Counted from the first letter of the stretch, positions 48,393-57,431 are shown. The stretch is 64,000 bases of DNA from CAMDHY01 sp046156265 (GCF_046156265.1 NZ_JAWDIR010000022.1:496001-560000); one strand, 5' to 3'. Notes: generated from the letters alone by a model not told the origin. Program-made: numbers and translations.

Positions 48393-49690
48393 CCGCCGTC
48401 GGCACCGCGGCGGCCAGGCGGCGCTCGACGCTGTTCCTGCAGGGGCCGCTGTCGCCGCTCTACGCGATGATCGGCGACCGGCTGGAGGCGCGCGGCCACG
48501 CCGTCCACCGCATCAATCTCTGCCTCGGCGACAGCCTCGACTGGCGCCGCCGCGGCGCCGTCGCCTACCGCGGCTCGGTCGCGAAGTTCCCGGCCTTCGT
48601 CGCCAGGCTGATGGACAAACACGCCGTCACCGACCTCGTGCTGCACGGCGACCGCCGAATCTACCACCGTGCCGCCGCTGATGCGGCCCGCGAGCGCGGC
48701 ATCGTCGTCGCGGCGACCGAGCTCGGCTACCTGCGGCCGGACTTCATGACGATCGAGCGCGACGCCACCGCCACCGGCTCGCACTTCCCCGAGGACCCCG
48801 ACGCGATCCGCGCCATCGCCGCCGCCGTGCCGGCGCCGGACCTGACGCTGCGCTACCGCGGCTCCTTCGCAGCCCAGGCGGTGCCGGACGTCGTCTACAA
48901 TCTGTCGAACAGCCTGTTCTGGTTCCTGCACCCGGGCTACCGGCGCCACACTATCCACCACCCCTTCGCCGACTACCCGGCCTGGGGCCTCCGCCTCCTC
49001 ACCGAGCGCCGCCGCAAGACCGATGCGGAGCTGCTGCTCGCCGAGCTGATGGCGGCCCGCACGCCGTTCTTCGTCTTCGCCATGCAGCTCGAGGGCGACT
49101 TCCAGATCCGCGACCACTCGCCTTATGGCAGCCTGCGCCCGGCGCTCGCCGAGGTCTTCGCCTCGTTCCACGCCCACGCGCCCCATGGCACCATGCTGGT
49201 CGTCAAGAACCACCCGCTCGACAACGGCCTCGAAGGCTGGCGCACCGCGGTCCACCGCCTGGCGGCCGCGCACGGCCTGCGCGGCCGTGTCCTCTTCGCC
49301 GACGGCGGCGGCCTCGCGCCCCTCGTCCAGGCGAGCCGGGGCCTCGTCACCGTCAATTCCTCCGCCGGCCTCGAGGCGCTGCAGTGGGGAATGCCGGTGA
49401 AGACGCTGGCGCCGGCGATCTACGACATCCCCGGCTTGGTCGACCCCGGACCCCTCGACGGCTTCTGGCGCACGCCACGGGCGCCGGACCCCGCATTGCT
49501 TGAGGCCTTCGTGCGGGCGCTCGCCGCGACCGTGCAGGTGAAGGGGACGATCTATTCGAAGGATGGCTGCGTCGCCGCCGCCGACGCGATCGCGGCGCGC
49601 ATCCACGACCGCACGCTCAACCAGCCGGGCGGCTTCGTCGACCCGCCGCCGCGCCTCGCCCGCGCCCGGGCGCAGGGGTGCCCGCTTTAG
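48389..49690 (+). CDS. Capsule polysaccharide biosynthesis protein, KpsS-like (copy 2)
   Basis: A 433-residue homologue of the preceding gene, with equivalent blocks LFLQGPLSPLYAMIGDRLEA, LDWRRRGAVAYRGSVAKF, VAATELGYLRPDFMTIERDA, FAMQLEGDFQIRDHSPYG, LVVKNHPLDNGLEGW and VTVNSSAGLEALQWGMPVKT. The copies keep the same order of motifs but differ strongly, so the duplication is old or the enzymes have split roles, as KpsS and KpsC do in beta-Kdo linker synthesis. The GTG overlaps the first gene stop (GTGA), giving translational coupling. Confidence 0.83.
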   Translation: MTAVGTAAARRRSTLFLQGPLSPLYAMIGDRLEARGHAVHRINLCLGDSLDWRRRGAVAYRGSVAKFPAFVARLMDKHAVTDLVLHGDRRIYHRAAADAARERGIVVAATELGYLRPDFMTIERDATATGSHFPEDPDAIRAIAAAVPAPDLTLRYRGSFAAQAVPDVVYNLSNSLFWFLHPGYRRHTIHHPFADYPAWGLRLLTERRRKTDAELLLAELMAARTPFFVFAMQLEGDFQIRDHSPYGSLRPALAEVFASFHAHAPHGTMLVVKNHPLDNGLEGWRTAVHRLAAAHGLRGRVLFADGGGLAPLVQASRGLVTVNSSAGLEALQWGMPVKTLAPAIYDIPGLVDPGPLDGFWRTPRAPDPALLEAFVRALAATVQVKGTIYSKDGCVAAADAIAARIHDRTLNQPGGFVDPPPRLARARAQGCPL

Positions 49691-49702
49691 GCCGGCGCGT
49701 GA

Positions 49703-50485
49703 TCAGAGCTTGAGCGGCGCCAGCGTTGCCACAGCGGCGGACGCCAGCAGGCCCGAATCACCGCCGAGCGCCATCAGGCGGAAGCCGGCCGCCTGCATCG
49801 AGGCGACCTCCTCGGCGTTCTGGCAATAGACGCCGGCGAGCTTGCCGGCGGCCACCGCTGCCGCGCCGATCGCCCGGACCGTGTCAAGCGTCTGCGGCGC
49901 CGAGGGCGCGAGCCGTCCGCCGGTGAGCGCGATCGACAGGTCGGACGGGCCGACGAAGACGCCATCCAGCCCCTCGACGGCGAGGATCTCGGAAAGGGCC
50001 GCGTAGGCGGCGGACGTCTCGATCATCGCGAACGCCAGTGTCGCGGCGTTGGCCGTGGCGAGCCACTCGTGCTGGTCGGTGATGCCGGCGACGCCCATCG
50101 CCTCGAACGGCCCCCAGCTGCGCTGGCCGAGCGGCGGGTACTTGACGTGTGCGACCAAGCGCCGCGCGCCGGCCGCGTCCTCGATCATCGGCGCGATGAT
50201 CGCCACCGCACCCATGTCGGCGACGCGGCTCGCGCCGGCGAAGTCGTCGACCGCCAGCCGCACGATGGGAGCCGCGCCATTGGCGGCGGCGGCGGGAATG
50301 CCGAGCGCCACCGAGGCGAGGTCGTGCAGGCCGTGCTGCATGTCGAAGGTGACGGCCGGGTAGCCGGCCCGGCCGAGCACCGCCGGGACGCGCGGGTCGG
50401 GCAGCCCGCTCCAGGCCGTGATGATCGTCTCGCCCGCCCGCATCCGGCGGGCGAGGTCCATCGGAGCCGAGCGGGCGTGCGCCAC
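49703..50485 (-). CDS. HpcH/HpaI family aldolase
   Basis: A 260-residue class II pyruvate aldolase of the HpcH/HpaI family: VTFDMQHGLHDLASVALGI near residues 41-59 (catalytic His), IIAPMIEDAAGARRLVAHVK, GQRSWGPF, AMIETSAAYAALSEILAVEG and VFVGPSDLSIALTG near 171-184 (metal/pyruvate site). It splits or joins 4-hydroxy-2-oxo acids. The GTG at 50485 is chosen with AAGG upstream; ATG 50461 is an alternative. It follows the zeta-subunit gene after 2 bp, though no functional link is apparent. Confidence 0.88.
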   Translation of the reverse strand: MAHARSAPMDLARRMRAGETIITAWSGLPDPRVPAVLGRAGYPAVTFDMQHGLHDLASVALGIPAAAANGAAPIVRLAVDDFAGASRVADMGAVAIIAPMIEDAAGARRLVAHVKYPPLGQRSWGPFEAMGVAGITDQHEWLATANAATLAFAMIETSAAYAALSEILAVEGLDGVFVGPSDLSIALTGGRLAPSAPQTLDTVRAIGAAAVAAGKLAGVYCQNAEEVASMQAAGFRLMALGGDSGLLASAAVATLAPLKL

Positions 50486-50487
50486 GG

Positions 50488-50811
50488 TCAGCCTTCGCTG
50501 CGCAGCTGCTCGACCGCCATCGCCATGAATTCGTTCATGGCCGTGCGGATCTGCGCGTCGCTCTGAGCGATGCCGGCGGCGTCGAAATCGCCGCGGATCT
50601 TCTCGAAGACGTCCTCCTCGCCCGGCTTCTCGAAGTCGGCGCGCACCACCTCGACGGCATATTCGGCCGCCTTCTCGCCGGACAAGCCGAGCTTCTCGGC
50701 GGCCCACATCCCGAGCAGCTTGTTGCGACGGGCGCCCGCCTTGAAGCGCAGCTCTTCGTCCCGCGCGAACTTGCTCTCGAAAGCCTTCTCGCGGTTGTCG
50801 AACGTGGTCAT
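50488..50811 (-). CDS. F1-ATPase inhibitor subunit zeta (DUF1476)
   Basis: A 107-residue protein of the DUF1476 type, identified in Paracoccus as the zeta inhibitor of the alphaproteobacterial F1-ATPase. Marks are FDNREKAFESKFARDEELRF at residues 4-23, the inhibitory N-terminal helix, and KLLGMWAAEKLGLSGEKAAE. It blocks ATP hydrolysis when the proton-motive force falls. It lies next to purC in the divergent direction, a conserved arrangement in Hyphomicrobiales. Confidence 0.9.
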   Translation of the reverse strand: MTTFDNREKAFESKFARDEELRFKAGARRNKLLGMWAAEKLGLSGEKAAEYAVEVVRADFEKPGEEDVFEKIRGDFDAAGIAQSDAQIRTAMNEFMAMAVEQLRSEG

Positions 50812-51129
50812 CGGGTTCCTCCGGAAGCACCAGCCGGCCCTTGCATATCGACGGGCAGTGGCCAAATCAACGGCGTCACGCCGGCAGCCTCGGGCCGCGT
50901 CGCGGGCCGCATCCGGCCCGGGCGCCCAGCGGCCGCCGGACCGCCACATTTGTACTGTCCGGGCGGATCGGCTAGGGTCCGGACGTGAACGCGGGGGACG
51001 GGCCAAAGGGGCCGTTGCCCGCGCATTTGTCGTTGCTGTGGCGGCTTCGACCGATGGCCCAAGGCTCGCGTTCAAGAACGCCTGTCGTTCCCGATCGCGA
51101 CGCCTCATCCGCGGAGACCTGACCCCGGC
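50812..51129. other. Divergent promoter region of the zeta and purC genes
   Basis: 318 bp with no coding frame. It presumably holds back-to-back promoters for the zeta-subunit gene and purC, but I see no element strong enough to name beyond a locally less GC-rich patch near 50945-50985. Confidence 0.4.
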
Positions 51130-51927
51130 ATGGATTTCCTCAAGCCCACTCGGTACATCCCCATGAACCGTCGCCGCCGTGTCTATGAAGGCAAGGCCAA
51201 GATCCTCTACGAGGGTCCCGAGCCTGGTACGCTCATCCAGCACTTCAAGGATGACGCCACCGCATTCAATGCGAAGAAGCACGAGGTGATCGACGGCAAG
51301 GGTGTGCTGAACAATCGCATCTCCGAGTACATCTTCACCCACCTGAACAACATGGGGATCCCGACGCACTTCATCCGTCGGCTCAACATGCGCGAGCAGC
51401 TGATCCGCGAAGTCGAGATCATTCCGCTCGAGGTGGTGGTGCGCAATGTCGCCGCCGGCTCGCTGTCGACCCGCCTCGGCATCGAGGAAGGCACGCCGCT
51501 GCCGCGCTCGATCATCGAGTTCTATTACAAGAACGACGAGCTCGGCGACCCGATGGTCTCCGAGGAGCACGTGACGGCGTTCGGCTGGGCGAACCCCCAG
51601 GAGATCGACGACATCATGGCGCTCGCCATCCGCGTCAACGACTTCCTCGCCGGGCTCTTCCTCGGCGTCGGCATCCGCCTCGTCGACTTCAAGATGGAGT
51701 GCGGCCGCCTCTGGGAAGGCGACATGATGCGCATCGTCGTCGCCGACGAGATCTCGCCGGACTCGTGCCGGCTGTGGGACATCGTCACCAACGACAAGCT
51801 CGACAAGGATCGCTTCCGCCGGGATCTCGGCGGAATGCTGGAGGCCTACCAGGAGGTGGCCCGCCGGCTCGGCATCCTCAACGACAACGACCGCACCACC
51901 ACCCAGGGCCCCACCCTGGTGCAGTGA
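51130..51927 (+). CDS. purC: Phosphoribosylaminoimidazole-succinocarboxamide synthase
   Basis: A 265-residue SAICAR synthase, joining aspartate to CAIR with ATP in purine synthesis. Marks are RRRVYEGKAKILYEGPEPGT, FKDDATAFNAKKHEVIDGKG, NVAAGSLSTRLGIEEG and IRLVDFKMECGRLWEGDMMR with DEISPDSCRLWD. The ATG at 51130 has GGAGA about 12 nt upstream; the ATG at 51163 would give the more common 254-residue form. purS and purQ follow in the same direction. Confidence 0.95.
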   Translation: MDFLKPTRYIPMNRRRRVYEGKAKILYEGPEPGTLIQHFKDDATAFNAKKHEVIDGKGVLNNRISEYIFTHLNNMGIPTHFIRRLNMREQLIREVEIIPLEVVVRNVAAGSLSTRLGIEEGTPLPRSIIEFYYKNDELGDPMVSEEHVTAFGWANPQEIDDIMALAIRVNDFLAGLFLGVGIRLVDFKMECGRLWEGDMMRIVVADEISPDSCRLWDIVTNDKLDKDRFRRDLGGMLEAYQEVARRLGILNDNDRTTTQGPTLVQ

Positions 51928-51970
51928 CGGCGCACGCGACGGGGGCGCCGGATCGGGCATTCGTCCGAAC

Positions 51971-52038
51971 CGGCTTCCCCGCACGCGCGTCTTGGTGCTA
52001 GACGCGGCTTCCTCGCACGTGCGTCCCGGTGCCCGACG
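51971..52038. repeat. 34-bp tandem direct repeat between purC and purS
   Basis: Two adjacent copies of a 34-bp unit (51971-52004 and 52005-52038), each starting CGGCTTCC and ending with a GACG, differ at about seven positions. The repeat lies in the short purC-purS gap and contains GCACGCGCGT/GCACGTGCGT near-palindromes. Confidence 0.7.
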
Positions 52039-52066
52039 CGCAGTGGACCGCAGCTCCGGAGCAGCC

Positions 52067-52309
52067 ATGAAAGCCCGCGTCGTCGTCACCCTGAAGTCCG
52101 GCGTCCTCGATCCGCAGGGCAAGGCGATCGAGGGAGCGCTCTCCGCCCTCGGCTTCTCCGGCGTCGAGGCCGCCCGCCAGGGCCGCGTCATCGACCTCGA
52201 TCTCGCCGAGACCGACCCCGCCGCCGCCAGGGCACGGGTCGCCGAGATGTGCGAGAAGCTCCTCGCCAACACCGTCATCGAGAGCTACGCGATCGAGATC
52301 GCTGCCTGA
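52067..52309 (+). CDS. purS: FGAM synthase subunit PurS
   Basis: An 80-residue PurS, the small structural subunit of the three-part formylglycinamidine ribonucleotide synthase: MKARVVVTLKSGVLDPQGKA at the start, then VEAARQGRVIDLDLAETDPA and MCEKLLANTVIESYAIEI. GGAG lies 7 nt before the ATG. PurS bridges PurL and PurQ. purQ follows after 17 bp; purL is not in this window. Confidence 0.95.
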   Translation: MKARVVVTLKSGVLDPQGKAIEGALSALGFSGVEAARQGRVIDLDLAETDPAAARARVAEMCEKLLANTVIESYAIEIAA

Positions 52310-52326
52310 GAGCCGGAGTTCGCCCG

Positions 52327-52992
52327 ATGAAAGCCGCCGTCGTCGTCTTCCCCGGCTCCAACCGCGAGCGGGACGTGCTGCGGGCGCTGACGCTCGCCGG
52401 CGCGGAGGCGTCCACCGTCTGGCACGCCGACACCACGCTGCCCGAGGGCGTCGACCTCGTCGTTCTGCCGGGCGGCTTCTCCTATGGCGACTATCTGCGC
52501 TCAGGGGCCATCGCCGCCCGCGCCCCGATCATGGCCGCCGTTCGCCGCCACGCCCAGCGCGGCGGGCTCCTGCTCGGCATCTGCAACGGCTTCCAGATCC
52601 TCACCGAGGCGACGTTGCTGCCCGGCGCGCTGATGCGCAATGCCGGCCTCACCTTCGTCTGCCGCGAGGTGAAGCTCGCCGTCGAGCGCGCCGACACGCC
52701 GTTCACCGCCCACTACCAGGCCGGCCAGGTCATCCGCTGCCCGGTCGCCCACCACGACGGCAACTATTTCGCCGACGCGGCCACCCTCGACCGCCTGGAG
52801 GGCGAGGGGCAGGTGGTGTTCCGCTATGCCGAGGGCACCAACCCGAACGGCTCAGCCCGCGACATCGCCGGCATCTGCTCGGCCAACCGCAAGGTGCTCG
52901 GGCTGATGCCGCACCCGGAGAACCTCGTCGAGGAGATCGCCGGGGGCATCGACGGCAAGCCGCTGTTCGAGAGCCTCGCCGCAGCCGCTTAA
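52327..52992 (+). CDS. purQ: FGAM synthase glutaminase subunit PurQ
   Basis: A 221-residue class I glutamine amidotransferase. The N-terminus has VVVFPGSNRERDVLRALTLA and LPGGFSYGDYLRSGAIAA; the nucleophile Cys is in LLLGICNGFQIL near residue 85; the His and Glu of the triad are in LGLMPHPENLVEE. It makes ammonia for PurL in purine synthesis. The gene ends just before a clear drop in GC content. purL is not seen after it, because an AT-rich orphan gene follows. Confidence 0.95.
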   Translation: MKAAVVVFPGSNRERDVLRALTLAGAEASTVWHADTTLPEGVDLVVLPGGFSYGDYLRSGAIAARAPIMAAVRRHAQRGGLLLGICNGFQILTEATLLPGALMRNAGLTFVCREVKLAVERADTPFTAHYQAGQVIRCPVAHHDGNYFADAATLDRLEGEGQVVFRYAEGTNPNGSARDIAGICSANRKVLGLMPHPENLVEEIAGGIDGKPLFESLAAAA

Positions 52993-53043
52993 TGCCCAAG
53001 GCCATGGCCTGCCGAACCCCAACCGGAAACTCAGCCAACGCGA

Positions 53044-53454
53044 CTAGCCGTTTGAGATTCTGATTCCCTTGGCCGCAATAAACGCGGGGTACTCAATCTC
53101 AAAAATGCCCTCGTCCGATCTCGCAAGAAAGCTATGCGGATCGCATCTAAACACGAGAAGTGGTTTGTTAAACGGGAAGTTGTCAAAGTCTTTTACATAT
53201 CCAGAAGATCGCAACTCTAGTTGCGTCTCAAAATCTATAGTTATCTTTCTTCTTAAGATGAAATCTCTCACCTGGAAAATCAATTTCCGGCGTAGCAGTC
53301 GGTCCACTAGCCGTGATGGTTCGAAGGTGGCCGCGTATGGCAAGAAGCTCATTCCCACCCTTACGTAGGGCGGTGACGGTCCATCATTGATAAATTGTTC
53401 GCGCGACCACCCCGCATCAGTCAATAGCTCGACGAGCGAGCGGCCAGACATCAT
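53044..53454 (-). CDS. AT-rich orphan gene, 136-residue protein of unknown function
   Basis: A 136-residue protein that I do not recognise: MMSGRSLVELLTDAGWSREQ, then SRLVDRLLRRKLIFQVRDFI, TIDFETQLELRSSGYVKDFD and PLLVFRCDPHSFLARSDEGI. It looks soluble and has no signal peptide. Its base composition (near 45% GC, many A/T third positions) differs sharply from the roughly 70% GC around it, a sign of recent transfer. It lies between purQ and a channel gene with no partner nearby. Size and isolation fit an orphan toxin-immunity or defence accessory gene, but there is no direct evidence. Confidence 0.6.
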   Translation of the reverse strand: MMSGRSLVELLTDAGWSREQFINDGPSPPYVRVGMSFLPYAATFEPSRLVDRLLRRKLIFQVRDFILRRKITIDFETQLELRSSGYVKDFDNFPFNKPLLVFRCDPHSFLARSDEGIFEIEYPAFIAAKGIRISNG

Positions 53455-53520
53455 TGAGGCACGCTGGAGGTTGCACCAAGTTTTTTAGGGTGCATCAGCC
53501 GCGTCTCCGACCTCCCGCCC

Positions 53521-55794
53521 TCAGCCGCCCGCCTTCTTCGCCGCCGCCTCGTCGGTGAGCGCGATCGCATCCACGGCCCCGGCCTGGATCGCCTGGGTGC
53601 GCGCCGCGGCGTATTCCGGCGTCCCCGGCTCTCCCTCGACGCGCACCGTCACGACGCGGTTGGCGAACTTGATGCCGGCCTTCTGGAAGGCCGCCTGGAT
53701 GCGGTGGTAGACGACGCGGCGCAGCACGAACTGGTCGTTCGGCTTGGTGCGGAACTTGACCCGGATGATCATCGCCGAATCGTCCATCTCGTAGACGCCC
53801 TGCGACTTCAGCGGATCGAGGAACATCGACCCGTAGGTCTCGTCCGCGAGCAGCTCCTCGCCGACCTTCTTGATGATCTTGCGGACCTTCTCGCTGTCGG
53901 TGTCGAGCGGCAGCCGGAGCGGCAGCTTCATGATCGCCCAGTCGCGCGAGAAGTTGGTGATCGACGCCACCTCGCCGAAGCGGATGGTGTTGAGCGGCCC
54001 GTTCTGGTGGCGCAGCTGGAAGGAGCGGATGGAGATCTTCTCCACCGTGCCCTTGATCTTGCCGATGTCGATGTACTCGCCGACGCGGAAGGCGTCGTCG
54101 ACGAGGTAGAACGCCCCGGAGATGACGTCTTCCACCAGCTGGCGCGAGCCGAAGCCGATGGCGAGGCCGATGACGCCGGCACCGGCGAACAGCGGCGTGA
54201 TGTCGACGCCGATCTGCGACAGCGCCATCATCGCCACCATCACGACGATCGAGGCGAGCAGGAAGAAGCGCAGCAGCGGCAGGATGGTGGCGAGCCGCGA
54301 CTTGCCCGCGGCCATCGGCACGTCGCCGGAATCGACGTCCGCCCCGTCCGGACCGTGCGGCGAGGAGTCCTCCTCGGCGATCTTGCGGTCGATCCAGATC
54401 TTCACCGCGTCATAGGCGAGCCAGCCGAGGAAGACGACGACGAGCACGTCGAAGATGCGCCCGCCGACGTCGGGCTGGCCGATGAAGTCGACGCCCCACA
54501 GGTGCAAGAGCACCGCGATGCCGCCGAAGATGACGACGAGCGCAGCGCCGCGCTCCAGCAGGTCTCGGTAGTCGGCGATCCGCTTGCCCTCGTCGGCGCG
54601 GCTGTGGCCGGCATAGAGCTCCGGCAGCCGCTTCATGCTGCGCTCGATGACGAGGACGGCGATGCCGTAGAGGCCGAGGCAGATGATCAGGATCGGCAGC
54701 GGCGCCACCACCAGCGCCTCGGCCCCCGGATGGCCGAGCAGCAGGCGCACCGAGCGCACCAGCCAGGCGGCAAGGAGGTAGACGATGACGAAGAGGTGCC
54801 AGTTGTAGACGAGCCAGCGCTTCCAGATCGGCGCCGGCCGCCCGGTCGGCGGCAGGATCGCCTCGGCGATGGCGCGGCGATTGACGACGCAAACCCCGAT
54901 GATCAGCAGCACCCCGAGACCGCTCAGCACGATGGCGATCAGGTCACGGGCCGCATCGCTGATGGCGAGCCCGGCGAGCCAGGTGTTCAGCGCGAGCACC
55001 ACGACCGCCAGCGTCACGACGACATTGACGTCGCGCGTCAGCCGGCGGGCCTCGCCGTCGTCGAAGTTCAGCACCCGCTGGTGCGGCATGTGCGGAGCGA
55101 TCACGCACTTGACGATCGCCGTGAACGCGCGCGCCAGCACGGCGGCGGCGATCATGATCATCACGGTGCGGTGCGCATAGGGCGCCATGCCGTGGGCGAT
55201 CTCCTTGGCGACGACGGCGACGATGCCGAGCACCAGCGCGCCGCAGACACCGATCGCCGTGCAGATCAAGAGCCAGCCGATCCGCTCGTGCAGGTGCTCG
55301 GGCACCGCGGGGAGCTTCGACAGCCACCGCCGGCGTGCCCACTTCTGGAACAGCCAATCGGCGATCAGGCCGATCAGGATGGCCACCACGCCGACTGCCA
55401 GCGCCGACGGCAGCCAGTTGCCGGCGCCGGGCGGCGCCTCCTTCTCCACCGCTTCGCCAATTTCGTCGGGAAGTTCAGGCGCCGAGGCGATCGCCTCGCG
55501 CAGCTGGTCGCGCGCCGCCTCCAGCGCCAGCTGGATGTCGATCTCCTCCGCCGCAACCTCGGTCACGAGCGCCTGGCCGGTGGTCTCGGCCGGAGCCGCC
55601 GGGGCCGCCGCGGCGGCGGCGTGGCCGCCCGTCGCGTGCGCAGCCCCGGCCTCCTGGGCCGAAACGCCGGGCGCGACGGCGCAGGCGAGCCCGAACGCGA
55701 CGACGAGCCCGAGCGCGGCCTGAAGCAGGGGTCTCCCCCGCCGGGCTCCCGCGCGTTCCGGGGCGCACGTCCCCGCATTCCGACGATCTGACAT
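53521..55794 (-). CDS. Large mechanosensitive ion channel (MscS family)
   Basis: A 757-residue MscS-family channel. A signal or first helix is followed by an Ala-rich periplasmic segment (residues 40-120) and about eleven membrane helices. The pore-lining helix and beta-domain start are clear: ITPLFAGAGVIGLAIGFGSR, then QLVEDVISGAFYLVDDAFRV, with IDIGKIKGTVEKISIRSFQL and ITNFSRDWAIMKL. It relieves turgor when osmotic pressure drops. ATG 55794 is chosen over the one 42 bp upstream because a GGGGG sequence lies just before it. Confidence 0.92.
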   Translation of the reverse strand: MSDRRNAGTCAPERAGARRGRPLLQAALGLVVAFGLACAVAPGVSAQEAGAAHATGGHAAAAAAPAAPAETTGQALVTEVAAEEIDIQLALEAARDQLREAIASAPELPDEIGEAVEKEAPPGAGNWLPSALAVGVVAILIGLIADWLFQKWARRRWLSKLPAVPEHLHERIGWLLICTAIGVCGALVLGIVAVVAKEIAHGMAPYAHRTVMIMIAAAVLARAFTAIVKCVIAPHMPHQRVLNFDDGEARRLTRDVNVVVTLAVVVLALNTWLAGLAISDAARDLIAIVLSGLGVLLIIGVCVVNRRAIAEAILPPTGRPAPIWKRWLVYNWHLFVIVYLLAAWLVRSVRLLLGHPGAEALVVAPLPILIICLGLYGIAVLVIERSMKRLPELYAGHSRADEGKRIADYRDLLERGAALVVIFGGIAVLLHLWGVDFIGQPDVGGRIFDVLVVVFLGWLAYDAVKIWIDRKIAEEDSSPHGPDGADVDSGDVPMAAGKSRLATILPLLRFFLLASIVVMVAMMALSQIGVDITPLFAGAGVIGLAIGFGSRQLVEDVISGAFYLVDDAFRVGEYIDIGKIKGTVEKISIRSFQLRHQNGPLNTIRFGEVASITNFSRDWAIMKLPLRLPLDTDSEKVRKIIKKVGEELLADETYGSMFLDPLKSQGVYEMDDSAMIIRVKFRTKPNDQFVLRRVVYHRIQAAFQKAGIKFANRVVTVRVEGEPGTPEYAAARTQAIQAGAVDAIALTDEAAAKKAGG

Positions 55795-55958
55795 GGCGGC
55801 CCCCGAAACTCGCGATGCGACGCGATCCCCCGGCATCCTTCGCCGCCCCGTTCCGGGTCGTCAAGCGGGCGCTGGCGCCGTTCGCCGTGCCAAGGCGACG
55901 AGACCGTCGACCGGGCGCGCGGGCTGCGCTATGGCCAAGCGAGCGCAGAGGAGCACCC

Positions 55959-57299
55959 ATGGCCGAGACCTACGACCTGATCCTGCGAGGCGGCACCGTC
56001 GTCGGCATCGGCGGCATCGGCCCGGCCGACATCGCCGTGCGCGACGGTCGCGTCGCCCGCATCGGCGACCTGCCCGCCGGCGTCGCCCGCGAGGAGATCG
56101 ACTGCCGCGGCCTGACGGTGCTGCCGGGCGTCGTCGACAGCCAGGTGCATTTCCGCGAGCCGGGCCTCGAGCACAAGGAGGATCTCGAGACGGGGTCGCG
56201 CGCGGCCGTGCTCGGCGGCGTCACCGCCGTCTTCGAGATGCCGAACACCAAGCCGACCACCGTCACCGCTGAGCGGCTCGCCGACAAGCTCGCGCGCGCC
56301 CGTGGCCGCATGCACTGCGACCACGCCTTCTGGGTCGGCGGCACTGCCGAGACGGTCGACGACATCCCGGACCTCGAGCGCCTGCCGGGCGCTGCCGGCA
56401 TCAAGATCTTCATGGGCTCGTCCACCGGCGACCTGCTGGTGCCCGACGACGCCGCCCTCGGCCGGGTGCTGGCGAAGACGCGCCGGCGCGTCGCCGTCCA
56501 CGCCGAGGACGAGCCGCGGCTCGAGGCCCGCAAGGGCCTGCGCGTCGCCGGCGACCCGAGCTCCCACCCCGCCTGGCGCGACGAGGAGGCGGCGCTGATG
56601 GCGACCCGCCGCCTCGTCGGCCTCGCCCGCCGTCACGGCGCGCTGGTGCACGTCCTGCACATCTCGACCGCCGCCGAGCTCGCCTTCCTCGCCGGCCACC
56701 GCGACATCGCCAGCGTCGAGGCGACACCCCACCATCTGACGATGGCGGTGGAGGAGGACGGCCCCCGCCTCGGCACGCGTCTGCAGATGAACCCGCCGGT
56801 GCGCGACGCCGGCCATCGCGCCGCCCTCTGGGACGCGCTCGACCAGGGCATTGTCGACGTGCTCGGCTCCGACCACGCCCCGCACACGCTGGAGGAGAAG
56901 GCACTGCCCTACCCGCAGTCGCCCTCCGGCATGACGGGTGTGCAGACGCTGGTGCCGATCATGCTCGACCACGTCGCGAGCGGCCGGCTCACCTTGCAGC
57001 GCTTCGCCGACCTCACCAGCGCCGGCCCGGCGCGGCTGTTCGGCATCGCCGGCAAGGGGCGGATCGCGGTCGGCTACGACGCCGACTTCACGATCGTCGA
57101 CGCCCAGGCGCGCTGGACCATCACCGACGCCTGGATCGCCTCCCGCGCCGCCTGGACACCCTATGACGGGCGCACCGTCACCGGCCGGCCGGTCGGCACC
57201 ATCGTGCGGGGTATCCGCGTCGTCTGGGACGGCGACCTCGTCGAGGAGGGTCGGGGCGAGCCGGTGCGCTTCCACGCCGCCCTCGCCCCGTCCGCCTGA
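55959..57299 (+). CDS. pyrC: Dihydroorotase (class I, DHOase IIb-like)
   Basis: A 446-residue amidohydrolase: LTVLPGVVDSQVHFREPGLE near residues 51-70, EMPNTKPTTVTAERLADKL, GIKIFMGSSTGDLLV (the Lys that may be carboxylated), AVHAEDEPRLEARKG, HISTAAELAF, ATPHHLTM and VLGSDHAPHTLEEKA. It closes or opens the dihydroorotate ring in pyrimidine synthesis. In the usual HxH site the first His is Gln (SQVHF), which is common in this alphaproteobacterial branch and may mean a single-metal centre. GAGGAG lies upstream of the ATG. Allantoinase is a less likely reading. Confidence 0.9.
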   Translation: MAETYDLILRGGTVVGIGGIGPADIAVRDGRVARIGDLPAGVAREEIDCRGLTVLPGVVDSQVHFREPGLEHKEDLETGSRAAVLGGVTAVFEMPNTKPTTVTAERLADKLARARGRMHCDHAFWVGGTAETVDDIPDLERLPGAAGIKIFMGSSTGDLLVPDDAALGRVLAKTRRRVAVHAEDEPRLEARKGLRVAGDPSSHPAWRDEEAALMATRRLVGLARRHGALVHVLHISTAAELAFLAGHRDIASVEATPHHLTMAVEEDGPRLGTRLQMNPPVRDAGHRAALWDALDQGIVDVLGSDHAPHTLEEKALPYPQSPSGMTGVQTLVPIMLDHVASGRLTLQRFADLTSAGPARLFGIAGKGRIAVGYDADFTIVDAQARWTITDAWIASRAAWTPYDGRTVTGRPVGTIVRGIRVVWDGDLVEEGRGEPVRFHAALAPSA

Positions 57300-57352
57300 G
57301 CCGGCTCGGCCCACACAAGCGTCGGGGCCGCGCGTGCGGCAGAGCTGAAAGC

Positions 57353-57385
57353 AAAACGGCCGTCGCGGAGAGCGACGGCCGTTTT
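57353..57385. terminator. Strong bidirectional terminator
   Basis: AAAACGGCCGTCGC and GCGACGGCCGTTTT form a perfect 14-bp stem with a GGAGA loop, bounded by T-runs on both strands. It serves the convergent dihydroorotase (plus) and DUF882 (minus) genes. Confidence 0.9.
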
Positions 57386-57431
57386 CATGTTCAGGGTCGG
57401 CCGGCGCTCCGGCCAGCCGGGTGTGGTCGTG

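Noticed and set aside
53460..53500. Possible terminator with a T6 run (TGCACC...TTTTTT...GGTGCA)
   Set aside because: The short six-base stem has the T-run in its loop rather than after it, so it does not look like an intrinsic terminator.
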